A stretch of DNA of 64,000 bases from Parafrankia discariae (GTDB taxonomy: Bacteria > Actinomycetota > Actinomycetes > Frankiales > Frankiaceae). Shown here one piece after another: positions 42,990 to 51,552 of the stretch (position 1 is its first letter; every line of letters starts with the position of its first letter). The notes below the pieces were generated by a model, which was given only the letters and a program-made list of their open reading frames with translations, did no database searches and was not told the origin of the DNA. The DNA lies in NCBI RefSeq assembly GCF_000373365.1, contig NZ_KB891210.1, positions 1 through 64,000 of the forward strand. Direction: 5' to 3'. Made by a program: the position numbers and the translations under genes.

Positions 42990-43756
42990 CCACCGCGACC
43001 GTGCCGTCGGCCGACATCCGCCTGGTCAACTTTCGTTACGTCGGCTCCGAGATCGGCCGGGTCTGGCGCAACGCGCGCTTCATCATGTTCAGCGTCACGC
43101 TGCCGGTGCTCCTGTTCGCCGCGTTCAGCGCCGGCGACCAGGACGAACGCCTCGGCGGCCTGACCGTCGCCCCCTACATCATGATCAGCATGGCGACCTT
43201 CGGGGCGATGAACGGAGTGTTCTCGATCGGTGGCCGGATCGGCATGGAGCGTGCCACCGGCTGGAACCGGCAGCTGCGGCTCACCGCGCTCACCGGGCGG
43301 CAGTACCTCGCCGGAAAGGTCCTGACCGGGTTCACCGTCGCGCTGCCCGGCATGATCGTGGTCTTCCTGTTCGGCCATTTCGCCCGGGACGTCGACCTGC
43401 CGGCGGGCCGCTGGGCGCTGGCCGGGATCTCCATCCTGTTCGCGCTGCTCCCGATAGCGGCGCTCGGCTGCTGGATCGGCTACCTCGTCCGGCCGGAGAA
43501 CCTCCAGGCGGTCGCCGGCGGCCTCTACTCCCTGCTGGCGCTCGCCGGTGGGCTCTGGGTGCCCGCGGACACCTTCCCGTCCTGGCTCGAGGCGATCGTC
43601 AGGATGCTGCCGATGTACTGGGCGGCGTTCGCCGGCAGGGCGGTCATCTCCGGAGACTGGCTGGGATGGCGCGGGGTGGCCACCGTCGTCGTCTGGACGG
43701 CGGTCCTCGGCGCGTGCGCGGTTCGCGCCTACCGCGCCGACCAGCTGCGCACCTGA
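42986..43756 (+). CDS. ABC-2 type transporter permease
   Basis: Integral membrane protein of 256 residues with six predicted helices, ABC2_membrane family: FRYVGSEIGRVWRNARFIMF at the N-terminus, IGMERATGWNRQLRLTALT in the cytoplasmic coupling region and FPSWLEAIVRMLPMYWAAF near the C-terminus, the usual DrrB-like end. It partners the ATPase whose stop codon it overlaps, forming an exporter as a homodimer of each subunit. Confidence 0.9.
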   Translation: MTTATVPSADIRLVNFRYVGSEIGRVWRNARFIMFSVTLPVLLFAAFSAGDQDERLGGLTVAPYIMISMATFGAMNGVFSIGGRIGMERATGWNRQLRLTALTGRQYLAGKVLTGFTVALPGMIVVFLFGHFARDVDLPAGRWALAGISILFALLPIAALGCWIGYLVRPENLQAVAGGLYSLLALAGGLWVPADTFPSWLEAIVRMLPMYWAAFAGRAVISGDWLGWRGVATVVVWTAVLGACAVRAYRADQLRT

Positions 43757-43837
43757 GCCGGCGCGGGCTGGTTACGGTCGCGGGGCGGGTCGGGTGGTCG
43801 CGGGCGGGCCCGGGTGGGGACGAGCGGAGGTGGGGCG

Positions 43838-45067
43838 GTGACGGTGGCGGCGGTGCTCGCGCGCAGCGCGGTGTGGCACTGGCTGACCGAGCCGGTGCTG
43901 GGGCAGAGTCCCGAGGGCCGGGCGCTGGCGGTGCGGCGCTGGCGCTACACGTCCGGGATCTTCCTCGTCTACCTGGCCTACGCCGTCGGTGACATGGTCC
44001 AGGCCGGCGGGGTGGCGCGGATCGCCCTCGGTGCGGTGCTCATCGCGCTGTTCACATACATCTACCTGGGGCCGCTTCCGGCGGCGTCGCTCGGCGGCGA
44101 ACGCCGGCTGTGGTTCCTCGTGCTCCTGTCCATGCCCGCGATCATGGTCTTGTTCCTGGCGGCCGTCGGGCGGGGCGGGCTGGTCTTCGGGGTGTACGTC
44201 GCGGTCGCGTTCGTGATCCTGCTGCGCCCGATCGCGTTCATCCCGCTGACCGCCGCGCTGTTCGTCCTGATCACCTGGGTACCGCAGCATGTCGCCAGGT
44301 GGGACGTCCACGGCCCGCAGTGGTCGGTCTCGGTGCCCGTGCTGCTCGTCGCGTTCGGGGTCGGCGGGCTGCGTTCCGGGCTGCGGCAACGGATCCAGCT
44401 GCACCGGGCCGAGGCGGAGGTGGCCCGGCTCGCGGCCGGGCAGGAGCGGCTGCGGATCGCGCGTGACCTGCACGACCTGCTCGGCCACGCGCTGACGACG
44501 ATCACCGTGAAGGCCGAGCTGGCCTCCAAGCTGGCGGTCCGCGACCCGGTCCGGGCCGCCGCGGAGATGGCCGAGGTGGCGGTTCTCGGTCGGCAGGGGC
44601 TGGCCGACGTCCGGGCGACCGTCGCCGGCTACCGGGAGGTCAGCCTCGTCACCGAGCTGGCCTCCGCGCGGCAGGTGCTCGCCGCCGCCGGGATCCAGGC
44701 CGAGCTGCCGGCCACCGTGGAGAACGTCCCCGGCGACCTGCGGGAGCTGTTCGGCTGGGTGCTCCGGGAGGGCGTGACGAACGCGGTACGGCACAGCGGG
44801 GCGCGCCACCTGCGGGTGGAGGTCGACGCGCGGTCCATCGAGGTGGTGGACGACGGCCTCGGTGAGCGCGCCGCGGGCGCCGCCGGCGGTGGCAACGGGC
44901 TGGCCGGCCTGGCCGAGCGGGCCGCGGCCGTCGGCGGCCTGCTCGTCGCCGGCAGTCCGCGCGACCGCGCGGAGAATGCCCGCGGTGCCGACCGCGCCGA
45001 CCGCACGGGCGGCCCGGGTGGCCGCGGGTGGCCGGTGGGGTTCTCGCTGCGGGTGGAGCTGCCCTGA
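43838..45067 (+). CDS. DesK-like sensor histidine kinase
   Basis: Kinase of 409 residues. The N-terminal half has about six membrane helices without a large extracellular loop, as in membrane-sensing DesK/LiaS kinases. The H-box RIARDLHDLLGHAL has the phospho-acceptor at H212; the N-box is EGVTNAVRHSGA, then VVDDGLG and GNGLAGLAERA. An Arg/Asp/Gly-rich insertion lies near the end of the ATPase domain (SPRDRAENARGADRADRTGG). The GTG start has GGAGG 7 nt upstream. It is followed 10 bp later by its response regulator. Confidence 0.9.
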   Translation: MTVAAVLARSAVWHWLTEPVLGQSPEGRALAVRRWRYTSGIFLVYLAYAVGDMVQAGGVARIALGAVLIALFTYIYLGPLPAASLGGERRLWFLVLLSMPAIMVLFLAAVGRGGLVFGVYVAVAFVILLRPIAFIPLTAALFVLITWVPQHVARWDVHGPQWSVSVPVLLVAFGVGGLRSGLRQRIQLHRAEAEVARLAAGQERLRIARDLHDLLGHALTTITVKAELASKLAVRDPVRAAAEMAEVAVLGRQGLADVRATVAGYREVSLVTELASARQVLAAAGIQAELPATVENVPGDLRELFGWVLREGVTNAVRHSGARHLRVEVDARSIEVVDDGLGERAAGAAGGGNGLAGLAERAAAVGGLLVAGSPRDRAENARGADRADRTGGPGGRGWPVGFSLRVELP

Positions 45068-45077
45068 TGAGGCTTCG

Positions 45078-45683
45078 GTGATCAGGGTTCTGCTGGCGGA
45101 CGACCAGCACCTCGTCCGCGGCGCGCTGGCGGCGCTGCTCGCGCTCGAGGACGACATCGAGGTCGTCGGGCAGGTGGGGCGCGGCGACGAGATCGTCGGC
45201 GAGGTCTCCCGGCTGCGCCCCGACGTCGCGCTGCTCGACGTCGAGATGCCCGGGATCGACGGGCTCGCGGCCGCGTCCGCCATCCGCACGACGTCGCCGG
45301 GCACCCGGGTCCTGATCGTGACCACGTTCGGCCGGACCGGCTACCTGCGCCGGGCGATGGAGGCCGGAGCGCTCGGGTTCGTCGTCAAGGACACGCCGGC
45401 CGAGCTGCTCGCCGACGCGGTGCGCCGGGTGTCCCGGGGTGAGCGGGTGGTCGACCCGACGCTCGCCGCGGCGACGCTCGCCGGCGGCCCGAGCCCGCTG
45501 ACCGGGCGGGAACGGGACGTCCTCGTCGCCGCGCGGGACGGCGTGACGGTCGCCGACATCGCCGGCCGGCTGTTCCTCTCCGAGGGGACCGTCCGCAACT
45601 ACCTGTCGTCCGCGATCGCCAAGACCGGGACCCGCAACCGGATGGAGGCGCTGCGCGTCGCCGAGCACAACGGCTGGCTCTGA
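45078..45683 (+). CDS. NarL/DesR-type response regulator
   Basis: Response regulator of 201 residues. The receiver has the acidic pair ADD (8-9), phospho-acceptor D54 (LLDVEMPG), the Thr switch VTTFG and the KDTPA lysine. The LuxR-type helix-turn-helix follows: LTGRERDVLVAARDGVTVADIAGRLFLSEGT, quoted by its ends LTGRERDVL and LFLSEGTVRN. It pairs with the adjacent kinase and probably controls the exporter operon through a palindromic site such as 41943-41960. The GTG at 45078 has a weak ATGAGG upstream, so translation is probably coupled to the kinase. Confidence 0.92.
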   Translation: MIRVLLADDQHLVRGALAALLALEDDIEVVGQVGRGDEIVGEVSRLRPDVALLDVEMPGIDGLAAASAIRTTSPGTRVLIVTTFGRTGYLRRAMEAGALGFVVKDTPAELLADAVRRVSRGERVVDPTLAAATLAGGPSPLTGRERDVLVAARDGVTVADIAGRLFLSEGTVRNYLSSAIAKTGTRNRMEALRVAEHNGWL

Positions 45684-45701
45684 GTCGCGGCCGCCGCCGG
45701 C

Positions 45702-45724
45702 CGCCAGCGGTGCCGCCGCTGGCG
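45702..45724 (+). terminator. hairpin terminator after two-component operon
   Basis: CGCCAGCGG (45702-45710) and CCGCTGGCG (45716-45724) form a perfect 9-bp stem with a 5-nt loop, 19 bp after the regulator stop and flanked by further GC-rich pairing potential. Confidence 0.7.
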
Positions 45725-45773
45725 CCGGCCACGGCCCCGGTCCGTTGGTCCGCGTTTCGTCGGACCCCGGGTC

Positions 45774-45785
45774 TACGGTCCTCCC
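45774..45785 (+). promoter_or_regulatory. -10 box for leaderless LigD-polymerase transcript
   Basis: TACGGT (45774-45779) followed by exactly 6 nt and the ATG at 45786; no ribosome site is present. Confidence 0.55.
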
Positions 45786-46847
45786 ATGGCGGTGTCCAGA
45801 CACGGTGAGCCGGTCGAGCTGGTGGTCGGCGACCGGTCGGTGCGGGTGACGAACCCCGACCGGGTGTACTTCCCCGCGGCCGGCGTCACCAAGATCGAAC
45901 TTGTCCGCTACTACCTCGCGGTCGCCGACGGGCTGGTCCGGGCCCTGCGCCTGCGGCCGACGACGCTGGAGCGGTGGCCCGGCGGCGTGGTCGAGGGCGC
46001 CCAGCTCACCCAGCGCGACGGGACCATGGGCGACGCGTTCTACCAGAAGCGCGCCCCGAAGAACGCGCCGTCCTACGTGGAGACCGCGCGGATCACGTTC
46101 CCCAGTGGGCGCACGGCCGACGAGATCTGCGTGACCGAACCGGCCGTCGTGGCCTGGGCGGCGAACCTGGGCACCATCACGTTCCACCCGTGGCCGGTGC
46201 GGCGCGCCGACGTCGACCACCCCGACGAGCTGCGCATCGACCTCGACCCGCAGCCGGGCACCGGCTTCGCCGACGCGGTGGCCGTCGCCGCCGAGACCCA
46301 CGCCCTGCTCGACGAGCTGGGCTGGGTGGGCTGGCCCAAGACGAGCGGCGGCCGTGGCGTGCACGTGTACGTCCGGCTCCAGCCGCGGTGGACGTTCACC
46401 GAGGTGCGCCACGCGGCCATCGCACTCGCCCGGGAGCTGGAGCGACGCCGACCCGACCTGGTGACCACCGCCTGGTGGAAGGAGCAGCGCGGCGAGAAGG
46501 TGTTCGTCGACTACAACCAGAACGCCCGGGATCGCACGATCGCCTCGGCCTACTCGGCGCGGGCGTGGGCCTGGGCGCCGGTCTCCACCCCGCTCGGCTG
46601 GGCCGAGCTCGCCGACGTCGAGCCGCGCGAGCTCACCGTCCGCACGGTGCCCGAGCGTTTCGCGCGCCTCGGTGACCTCTGGGCCGGCATCGACGAGACC
46701 GCGCACGATCTCACCCCACTGCTGGAGTGGTGGGAGCGGGACCTGCGCGAGCACGGCCTCGAGGACATGCCCTATCCGCCCGACCACCCGAAGATGGCGG
46801 GTGAGCCGCGGCGCGTGCAGCCGAGCCGCGCGAAGAAATCCCACTGA
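45786..46847 (+). CDS. ligD: LigD-type polymerase/primase domain protein
   Basis: Stand-alone archaeo-eukaryotic primase-type polymerase domain of 353 residues, as found in the bacterial non-homologous end-joining protein LigD. Metal-binding acidic pair in RIDLDPQPG (about D150 and D152), nucleotide-binding KTSGGRGVHVYV and third carboxylate in FVDYNQNARDRT. The 5'-phosphate-binding N-terminal region (RVTNPDRVYFPAAGVTK) is typical. No ligase or nuclease domain is fused and Ku is not in the window, so it may act with a separate ligase; actinobacteria often have several separate PolDom genes. It fills gaps or adds nucleotides at double-strand breaks. The transcript is probably leaderless. Confidence 0.9.
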   Translation: MAVSRHGEPVELVVGDRSVRVTNPDRVYFPAAGVTKIELVRYYLAVADGLVRALRLRPTTLERWPGGVVEGAQLTQRDGTMGDAFYQKRAPKNAPSYVETARITFPSGRTADEICVTEPAVVAWAANLGTITFHPWPVRRADVDHPDELRIDLDPQPGTGFADAVAVAAETHALLDELGWVGWPKTSGGRGVHVYVRLQPRWTFTEVRHAAIALARELERRRPDLVTTAWWKEQRGEKVFVDYNQNARDRTIASAYSARAWAWAPVSTPLGWAELADVEPRELTVRTVPERFARLGDLWAGIDETAHDLTPLLEWWERDLREHGLEDMPYPPDHPKMAGEPRRVQPSRAKKSH

Positions 46848-46858
46848 CGGTAGGTCAC

Positions 46859-46944
46859 CGGTAACGATTGACCGCCGGAAACACGGCACAGTTCGTTACC
46901 GCCGACAGCCCGTAACCGCCGCCACGGCAGTGCTCGCGTACCCT
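46859..46944 (+). promoter_or_regulatory. inverted repeat and -10 upstream of VWA-TIR gene
   Basis: CGGTAACG (46859-46866) and CGTTACCG (46894-46901) form an inverted repeat with a 27-nt spacer; a further GTAACCGCC follows. A -10-like TACCCT lies at 46939-46944, about 57 nt before the GTG start of the VWA-TIR gene. No good -35 was found, so promoter assignment is tentative. Confidence 0.4.
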
Positions 46945-47001
46945 GATCCACATACCCGAGGTCCCGTTCCGGTTGCCGTCGGTCAGGGGGGAGTCGGCGC
47001 G

Positions 47002-50000
47002 GTGTGGATTGTTCTGCTCGACCATTCGGCGTCCATGACCGAGCCGTTCGCCGTCGATTCCGCCCGGCCGCTGTTCGGTCGGCGCGCAAGTGCGCGCCGC
47101 GGCGCCGGCCCACGGTCTTTCCCGCACCTTGCCGGGCGTCGCCACGGGCGCTCTCCAGCTGGCTCGACTACCGCCGATCAGGGCCCTGACCAGGCTGTTT
47201 CCGAAAATCCAGTTTCCGGTGAGTCTGGTGGTGAGCCACCGGGCTCCAATCAGCACGGAGCGGTCGGCCGGCGCAAGCTCGACGTCGCGGTGGAGAGTGT
47301 CGCGAACACCCTCGCCACCCTGCCGCCGGACATGCCGACCGTCCTGGTCGGATTCGTCGAGTCCGCCGACGTGGTCTACGAGGGCCTGGCCGGCGGGCGG
47401 GCGGCCTTCGAGCGCACACTGCGCACCGCGGCCCCGACCGGTGCCACCGATCTCGCCGCCGCGCTGGAACGGGCCCGGCTACATGTCGCCGAACTGGCCG
47501 AGAGGCCGCTGTTCGTCCGTCTGCTGCTGGTCACCGACGACCTCACGGCACCCGGGGACCTGCTCCAGGCCGCCTACGACTGCGCCCGGGCCCGCATCAC
47601 GGTCGACGTCGTCGTGCTGGACCCGTCGCGGCGGGTGAGTGAGCTGGCCGGTGCGATCGTCGGTGTCACCGGCGGCACGTGGGAGGCCGCGGCCGGCGGG
47701 GAGGAGCTGGCCGGGACAGTCGCCGCCGCCGGCCGGCGCGCCGCCTGGCAGCTGCGGCAGGCCGAGGCCGAGTCCGGCCGGCCGGCCACCCGGCGCCGGA
47801 GCGCCACCCGCGGGCGCTCACGGCCCGCCGCGCCCGCCGCGTCCGCCGCGCCCGCGGCACCGACCGAGCCGGTGGCGCCCGCGGGGCCGGCAGGGCCCGT
47901 GGAGCCGGTTGTGGCGGCGGAGCCCGCCGTGCCGCCCGCGGAGCCCACCGTGCCCGTGGAGCCGGTCGTACCGGAAGCGCCCGTCGAACCGGTTCCGCCG
48001 GGTGTTTCGGCCGAGCGGTCGGCGGTGCTGTTCACCGCGCGTCATCCCGTGGCCGCCGTCGCGGGTGAATGGCGGGCGCTCACCGTCGGGGTGCCCGCCG
48101 CGCCCGGTTCTGTTCCGGCCGGGACTGAGCTCGAGATCGCACCCACGGTTCCCCATCTGCGTTTCCGGCCGCCGCGTGTTCCCGTCGTGTGGGGGTCGGA
48201 GCCGGAGACGGCATCGTTCGAGGTCATCCACGTGCCGGGCGGCGGTGGCGATGAGCGCTGTCACGGGCAGGTCCAGATCAGCCTGGGCGGCCTTCCCGTC
48301 GCCCGGATTCCGCTGGAGCTCGCCGTCTCCACCGCCGCGGACCCGTCGACAACCCCGGTGACGGCCACCGGCTCCGCGCCGATGTTCCGGGAGATCTACG
48401 GTTCCTACGCGCAGGCCGACCTCGACATCGCCCGACGATTCCGGGAGATCTACCGGGCACTGGGCATCACCTTGTTCCTGGACGTCCTCGACGTCGACGG
48501 AACCCGGGAGTGGAAACCCGAACTTGAGGCGGCGATCGATCGCGCCGACCTGTTCGCGCTCTTCTGGTCGCCGGGCTCCGCGGCGGCGGGCTACGTGGAG
48601 AAGGAATGGCGCCGGGCGTTGGAGGTCGCGGCGAACCGCCGGCCGCGGGGCGCGTTCGTCTTCCCGTTCCAGTGGTCCCGGCCGGCGCCCGAGCCGCCGC
48701 TGCCGCTCGGGGATCTCCCGTTCCGGGAGGTCGATCCCTGGTCGGCCGCGCTGAACCGCTTCGCGAACCCCGACCGCGCCGGCGCCGGCGCCGGCACGGG
48801 CACAGTGCCGGGCCCGACTCCCGTCCCGTCGGGCCAGACCGGAACCGGCCGACCGGGCGGCCCGAGTGGCTCGAGCGCCCCGGGTGGTGAGGGCACGGCG
48901 CGGCGGCGGGTCGACGTCACCTTCCCGGTCTTCTCGCTCGTCCCGGCGCTGTCGGGCGGCAACGTCGAACGGATCGGGGAGTCGCTGCGCACCGTCGTGC
49001 CGTTCCTGGAGGATCTCACCGGCCTGCGCTACTACCCGCCACCCACCTACGTCACCGACGACACGACGGTCACCAGCCTGCGCCGCAACTGCGAGCCGGA
49101 CGCGCGGCACTTCGCCGTCGAGCACACCGGTGACGTACCGCCCGGTGTGCTCGACCTCGGGGACGAGGCGGTCACCGACCGGGTCCGCGAGCTCCTGCTG
49201 GTCTTCCACTCCCACGTGCTGGACGTCGGGCCCGGCACCGACCTCGAGCACGTGCGCCGGGAGGCGGCGGGCGGCTTCGTCGGCAACGCCCGCCGCTACC
49301 TGGCGGGGCGGCCCACCGACCTCGGTGCCGGCTCGGAGCACCCGGCCGGCACCGAACCGCCGCTGATCTGGCGTCAGCGCTGCGCCGAGGACTTCCCCAG
49401 CTTCGCCGGCCTGTACAGCGAGCTGGTCACCCGCTACGTCGACCGGCACATCCGGGCGAACTCGCGTAACCGCATCGACCCCGGGGTGCGGGCCAGGCTG
49501 GTCGCCGAGCTGGGGCCGCGGGCCGCCGAGGCGATCGAGCGCTCGGTGGGCGGCGTCGTGGTCGACCCGCCGGTCGACCACGCCTTCCGGGCCCGGCTCG
49601 GCGCGGCGCTGGAGGAGCTCCGGCTGCTGGTCGACACCCGGGAGCCGGTCGTCTCCGATTATCTGCGTTCCGGCGCGCCCGCCTTCGGCGTCTTCCGGCA
49701 CACCGGTGGGGCGGGGCGGTTCGGGCGCTCCGGGATGCTCGTGCCGACGTCCGCGCCGGCCGTGCTCATGGGGGCCGGCGCCTTCCGCTGGATCGCGGCC
49801 GCGCTGCGTGGCGACGCGGTCGTGGACGAACCGACCTGGGACCGGGCCGCCGCGTTCTGCGAGATGGCGCTGGTGCACGAGCACGCCCACGCGGCGATCG
49901 CCACCGGCCTCGACGACCACGGCGCCCGGGCCGGCGCGGCGGGCACGCCCGCGTGGGCGGCGGCCTCCCGGCTGAACGAGGCGCTGGCGGCGTGGACCCA

Positions 50001-50214
50001 GCGGCACTACTACCGCCGTGACCCGCGAATGTGGGAGGAGTGCGCCCGCTACATCCGGTCGGGCTCGCTGCGGTCCTGGCCGTACCGCGGGGCCGATGTG
50101 CTGGAGGAGCGCTACGCGGCCGAGGGGGTCGAGGCCGTCCGCCGCTTCATCCGGCTGCTGCGGGACTCGCCCGAGGCCGCGCAGGCCCAGTTCGACCTGC
50201 TGCTCGCCCGCTGA
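47002..50214 (+). CDS. VWA-TIR-metallopeptidase multidomain protein
   Basis: Protein of 1070 residues with three recognisable parts. (1) A von Willebrand A domain begins at once: VWIVLLDHSASM holds the MIDAS DxSxS (D7, S9, S11), and PTGATDL and LVTDD supply the later MIDAS residues; about 65 Arg/Gly/Ser-rich residues are inserted after the first motif. (2) After an Ala/Pro/Val-repeat linker (about 270-335) and a beta-rich segment, a TIR domain (about 461-580, MFREIYGSYAQADL...) keeps the Glu used for NAD cleavage in active TIRs, E535 in YVEKEWRRAL. (3) The C-terminal region has HEHAH (959-963, HExxH) and NEALAAW with E993, a zinc peptidase pattern. The GTG has GGGGGGAG 8 nt upstream. A sensor-effector role in defence or signalling is inferred. 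Confidence 0.85.
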   Translation: MWIVLLDHSASMTEPFAVDSARPLFGRRASARRGAGPRSFPHLAGRRHGRSPAGSTTADQGPDQAVSENPVSGESGGEPPGSNQHGAVGRRKLDVAVESVANTLATLPPDMPTVLVGFVESADVVYEGLAGGRAAFERTLRTAAPTGATDLAAALERARLHVAELAERPLFVRLLLVTDDLTAPGDLLQAAYDCARARITVDVVVLDPSRRVSELAGAIVGVTGGTWEAAAGGEELAGTVAAAGRRAAWQLRQAEAESGRPATRRRSATRGRSRPAAPAASAAPAAPTEPVAPAGPAGPVEPVVAAEPAVPPAEPTVPVEPVVPEAPVEPVPPGVSAERSAVLFTARHPVAAVAGEWRALTVGVPAAPGSVPAGTELEIAPTVPHLRFRPPRVPVVWGSEPETASFEVIHVPGGGGDERCHGQVQISLGGLPVARIPLELAVSTAADPSTTPVTATGSAPMFREIYGSYAQADLDIARRFREIYRALGITLFLDVLDVDGTREWKPELEAAIDRADLFALFWSPGSAAAGYVEKEWRRALEVAANRRPRGAFVFPFQWSRPAPEPPLPLGDLPFREVDPWSAALNRFANPDRAGAGAGTGTVPGPTPVPSGQTGTGRPGGPSGSSAPGGEGTARRRVDVTFPVFSLVPALSGGNVERIGESLRTVVPFLEDLTGLRYYPPPTYVTDDTTVTSLRRNCEPDARHFAVEHTGDVPPGVLDLGDEAVTDRVRELLLVFHSHVLDVGPGTDLEHVRREAAGGFVGNARRYLAGRPTDLGAGSEHPAGTEPPLIWRQRCAEDFPSFAGLYSELVTRYVDRHIRANSRNRIDPGVRARLVAELGPRAAEAIERSVGGVVVDPPVDHAFRARLGAALEELRLLVDTREPVVSDYLRSGAPAFGVFRHTGGAGRFGRSGMLVPTSAPAVLMGAGAFRWIAAALRGDAVVDEPTWDRAAAFCEMALVHEHAHAAIATGLDDHGARAGAAGTPAWAAASRLNEALAAWTQRHYYRRDPRMWEECARYIRSGSLRSWPYRGADVLEERYAAEGVEAVRRFIRLLRDSPEAAQAQFDLLLAR

Positions 50215-50225
50215 CGGCGCCGCGC

Positions 50226-51158
50226 TCAGCGCAGGTCGGGGCGCACCCCCCAGGATCCGCCGAACGACTCGCCCGGTTCGAGTACCCGTAGCCCGTCGCC
50301 GCTGTTGAACGCGTTCGCCGGGCAGGTCAGCGGCTCGACGGCGATGCTGCGCCGCCGCTCGCCGGGGGCGAGGGTGTCACCGGTGAACAGCTGGACGTAG
50401 GGCCACGCCTCGTCCTGCCAGATCGTCAGGGTGCCGCCGGCCGCGGTGAGCGTGACGCCGGCCCGGCCGTCCGCCGCGCGCCGCAGATCGGTGAAGCAGG
50501 TGTCGAGGACGAGCCCGCCCAACGGGCGGGGGTCGCGCAGGTCGAACGGCCCGCCGGTGACCTCCTCGGCGCCGGTGGGGATGAGGCGCTCGTCGGTGCG
50601 CAGGCGGGTCGCCGCGGGCACCGTGACCGTGATGTCGTCGGCCGGCGCGGGTGATCCGTCGGCGCCGGCGAGGACGAAGTACGGGTGGGCGCCCATGCCG
50701 ACCGGTGCCGCGGTGTCACCCAGGTTGGTCGCGGTGAGCGTGACGGTCAGCCCGGTGTCGTCCAGCCGGTACCGGGCGGAGAAGGCGACGGTGAACGGGT
50801 AGCCCGACTGGGCGCGCAGCACGACCCGGGCCCGCGCCGCGGCCGGGTCCAGGCGTTCGAGCTCCCAGCCGAGCCAGCGGGTCAGGCCGTGGCTGGCGTT
50901 GCCCAGCGCCACCTCGTTCACCGGGAGCTGGTGGTTCGTGCCGCCGAAGGTGTAGCGGCCGGCGGCGACCCGGTTCGGCCAGGGCAGCAGGAGCTGCCCC
51001 CGGCCGCGGCTGGCCATCTCCCCGGGGCCGTAGCCGTCGAGCACCGCCGCGGCGCCGACCCGGTAGTCGCGCAGTCCGCCACCGACCTCGGTGACCACCG
51101 CGCGGCTCTCGCCGTGGACCAGTTCGAGCTGACGCCCGGACGGCGCCGTCGTCTCCAC
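50226..51158 (-). CDS. aldose 1-epimerase family protein
   Basis: Galactose-mutarotase-fold protein of 310 residues. GYGPGEMASRGRGQLLLPWPNRV at the N-terminus, NASHGLTRWLGWELE and MGAHPYFVLAG (catalytic His pair region), and the C-terminal VEPLTCPANAFNSGDGLRVLEPGE carrying the catalytic Glu are in family order. It equilibrates alpha and beta anomers of aldoses. The GTG at 51158 has GGAGG 7 nt upstream; the frame is open further but without domain content. It converges on the VWA-TIR gene with only 11 bp between stops. Confidence 0.88.
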   Translation of the reverse strand: METTAPSGRQLELVHGESRAVVTEVGGGLRDYRVGAAAVLDGYGPGEMASRGRGQLLLPWPNRVAAGRYTFGGTNHQLPVNEVALGNASHGLTRWLGWELERLDPAAARARVVLRAQSGYPFTVAFSARYRLDDTGLTVTLTATNLGDTAAPVGMGAHPYFVLAGADGSPAPADDITVTVPAATRLRTDERLIPTGAEEVTGGPFDLRDPRPLGGLVLDTCFTDLRRAADGRAGVTLTAAGGTLTIWQDEAWPYVQLFTGDTLAPGERRRSIAVEPLTCPANAFNSGDGLRVLEPGESFGGSWGVRPDLR

Positions 51159-51552
51159 CGCACTGCCTCCGTCCGTGGGACGGACCGGCTGCCCGTGGCC
51201 CGGCGCCACGGAGCCGTGGGGCCGCGGGGCCCGTCCGTCCGGGTCCATCATCGCGATGGCACCCGCCGGCGTCGCACCGGCCTCCGGCGGGTGCCGGGTG
51301 GGCCTTCTCACGGGCGAGGACCGCCACAGTGCCCGGCCGCCCGGCACCGGTGCGGCGCATGGTTACGCGCCCGGGACGATTTCTCCCCCGCCACCGACGG
51401 CCAGGATTACACTTTCGTCCGGTTTCTCAGCGTTTCCGGGTGCGTCCGGCGCCCCGGTTGGGTGCGCACTGAAAAAGGTGGGTGTCCGGATTATTATGGA
51501 TGACCCCACTAACGGCGGACTGGTCATTTATCTGCCGTTCTAGGGTGTTCAA
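51159..51552. other. divergent intergenic region with leaderless -10
   Basis: About 394 bp between the divergent epimerase and MMPL genes. The right half is A/T-rich for this DNA (GGATTATTATGGATG near 51490). TAGGGT at 51541-51546 followed by 6 nt and the ATG of the MMPL gene is a leaderless-type promoter. No gene was recognised. Confidence 0.5.
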
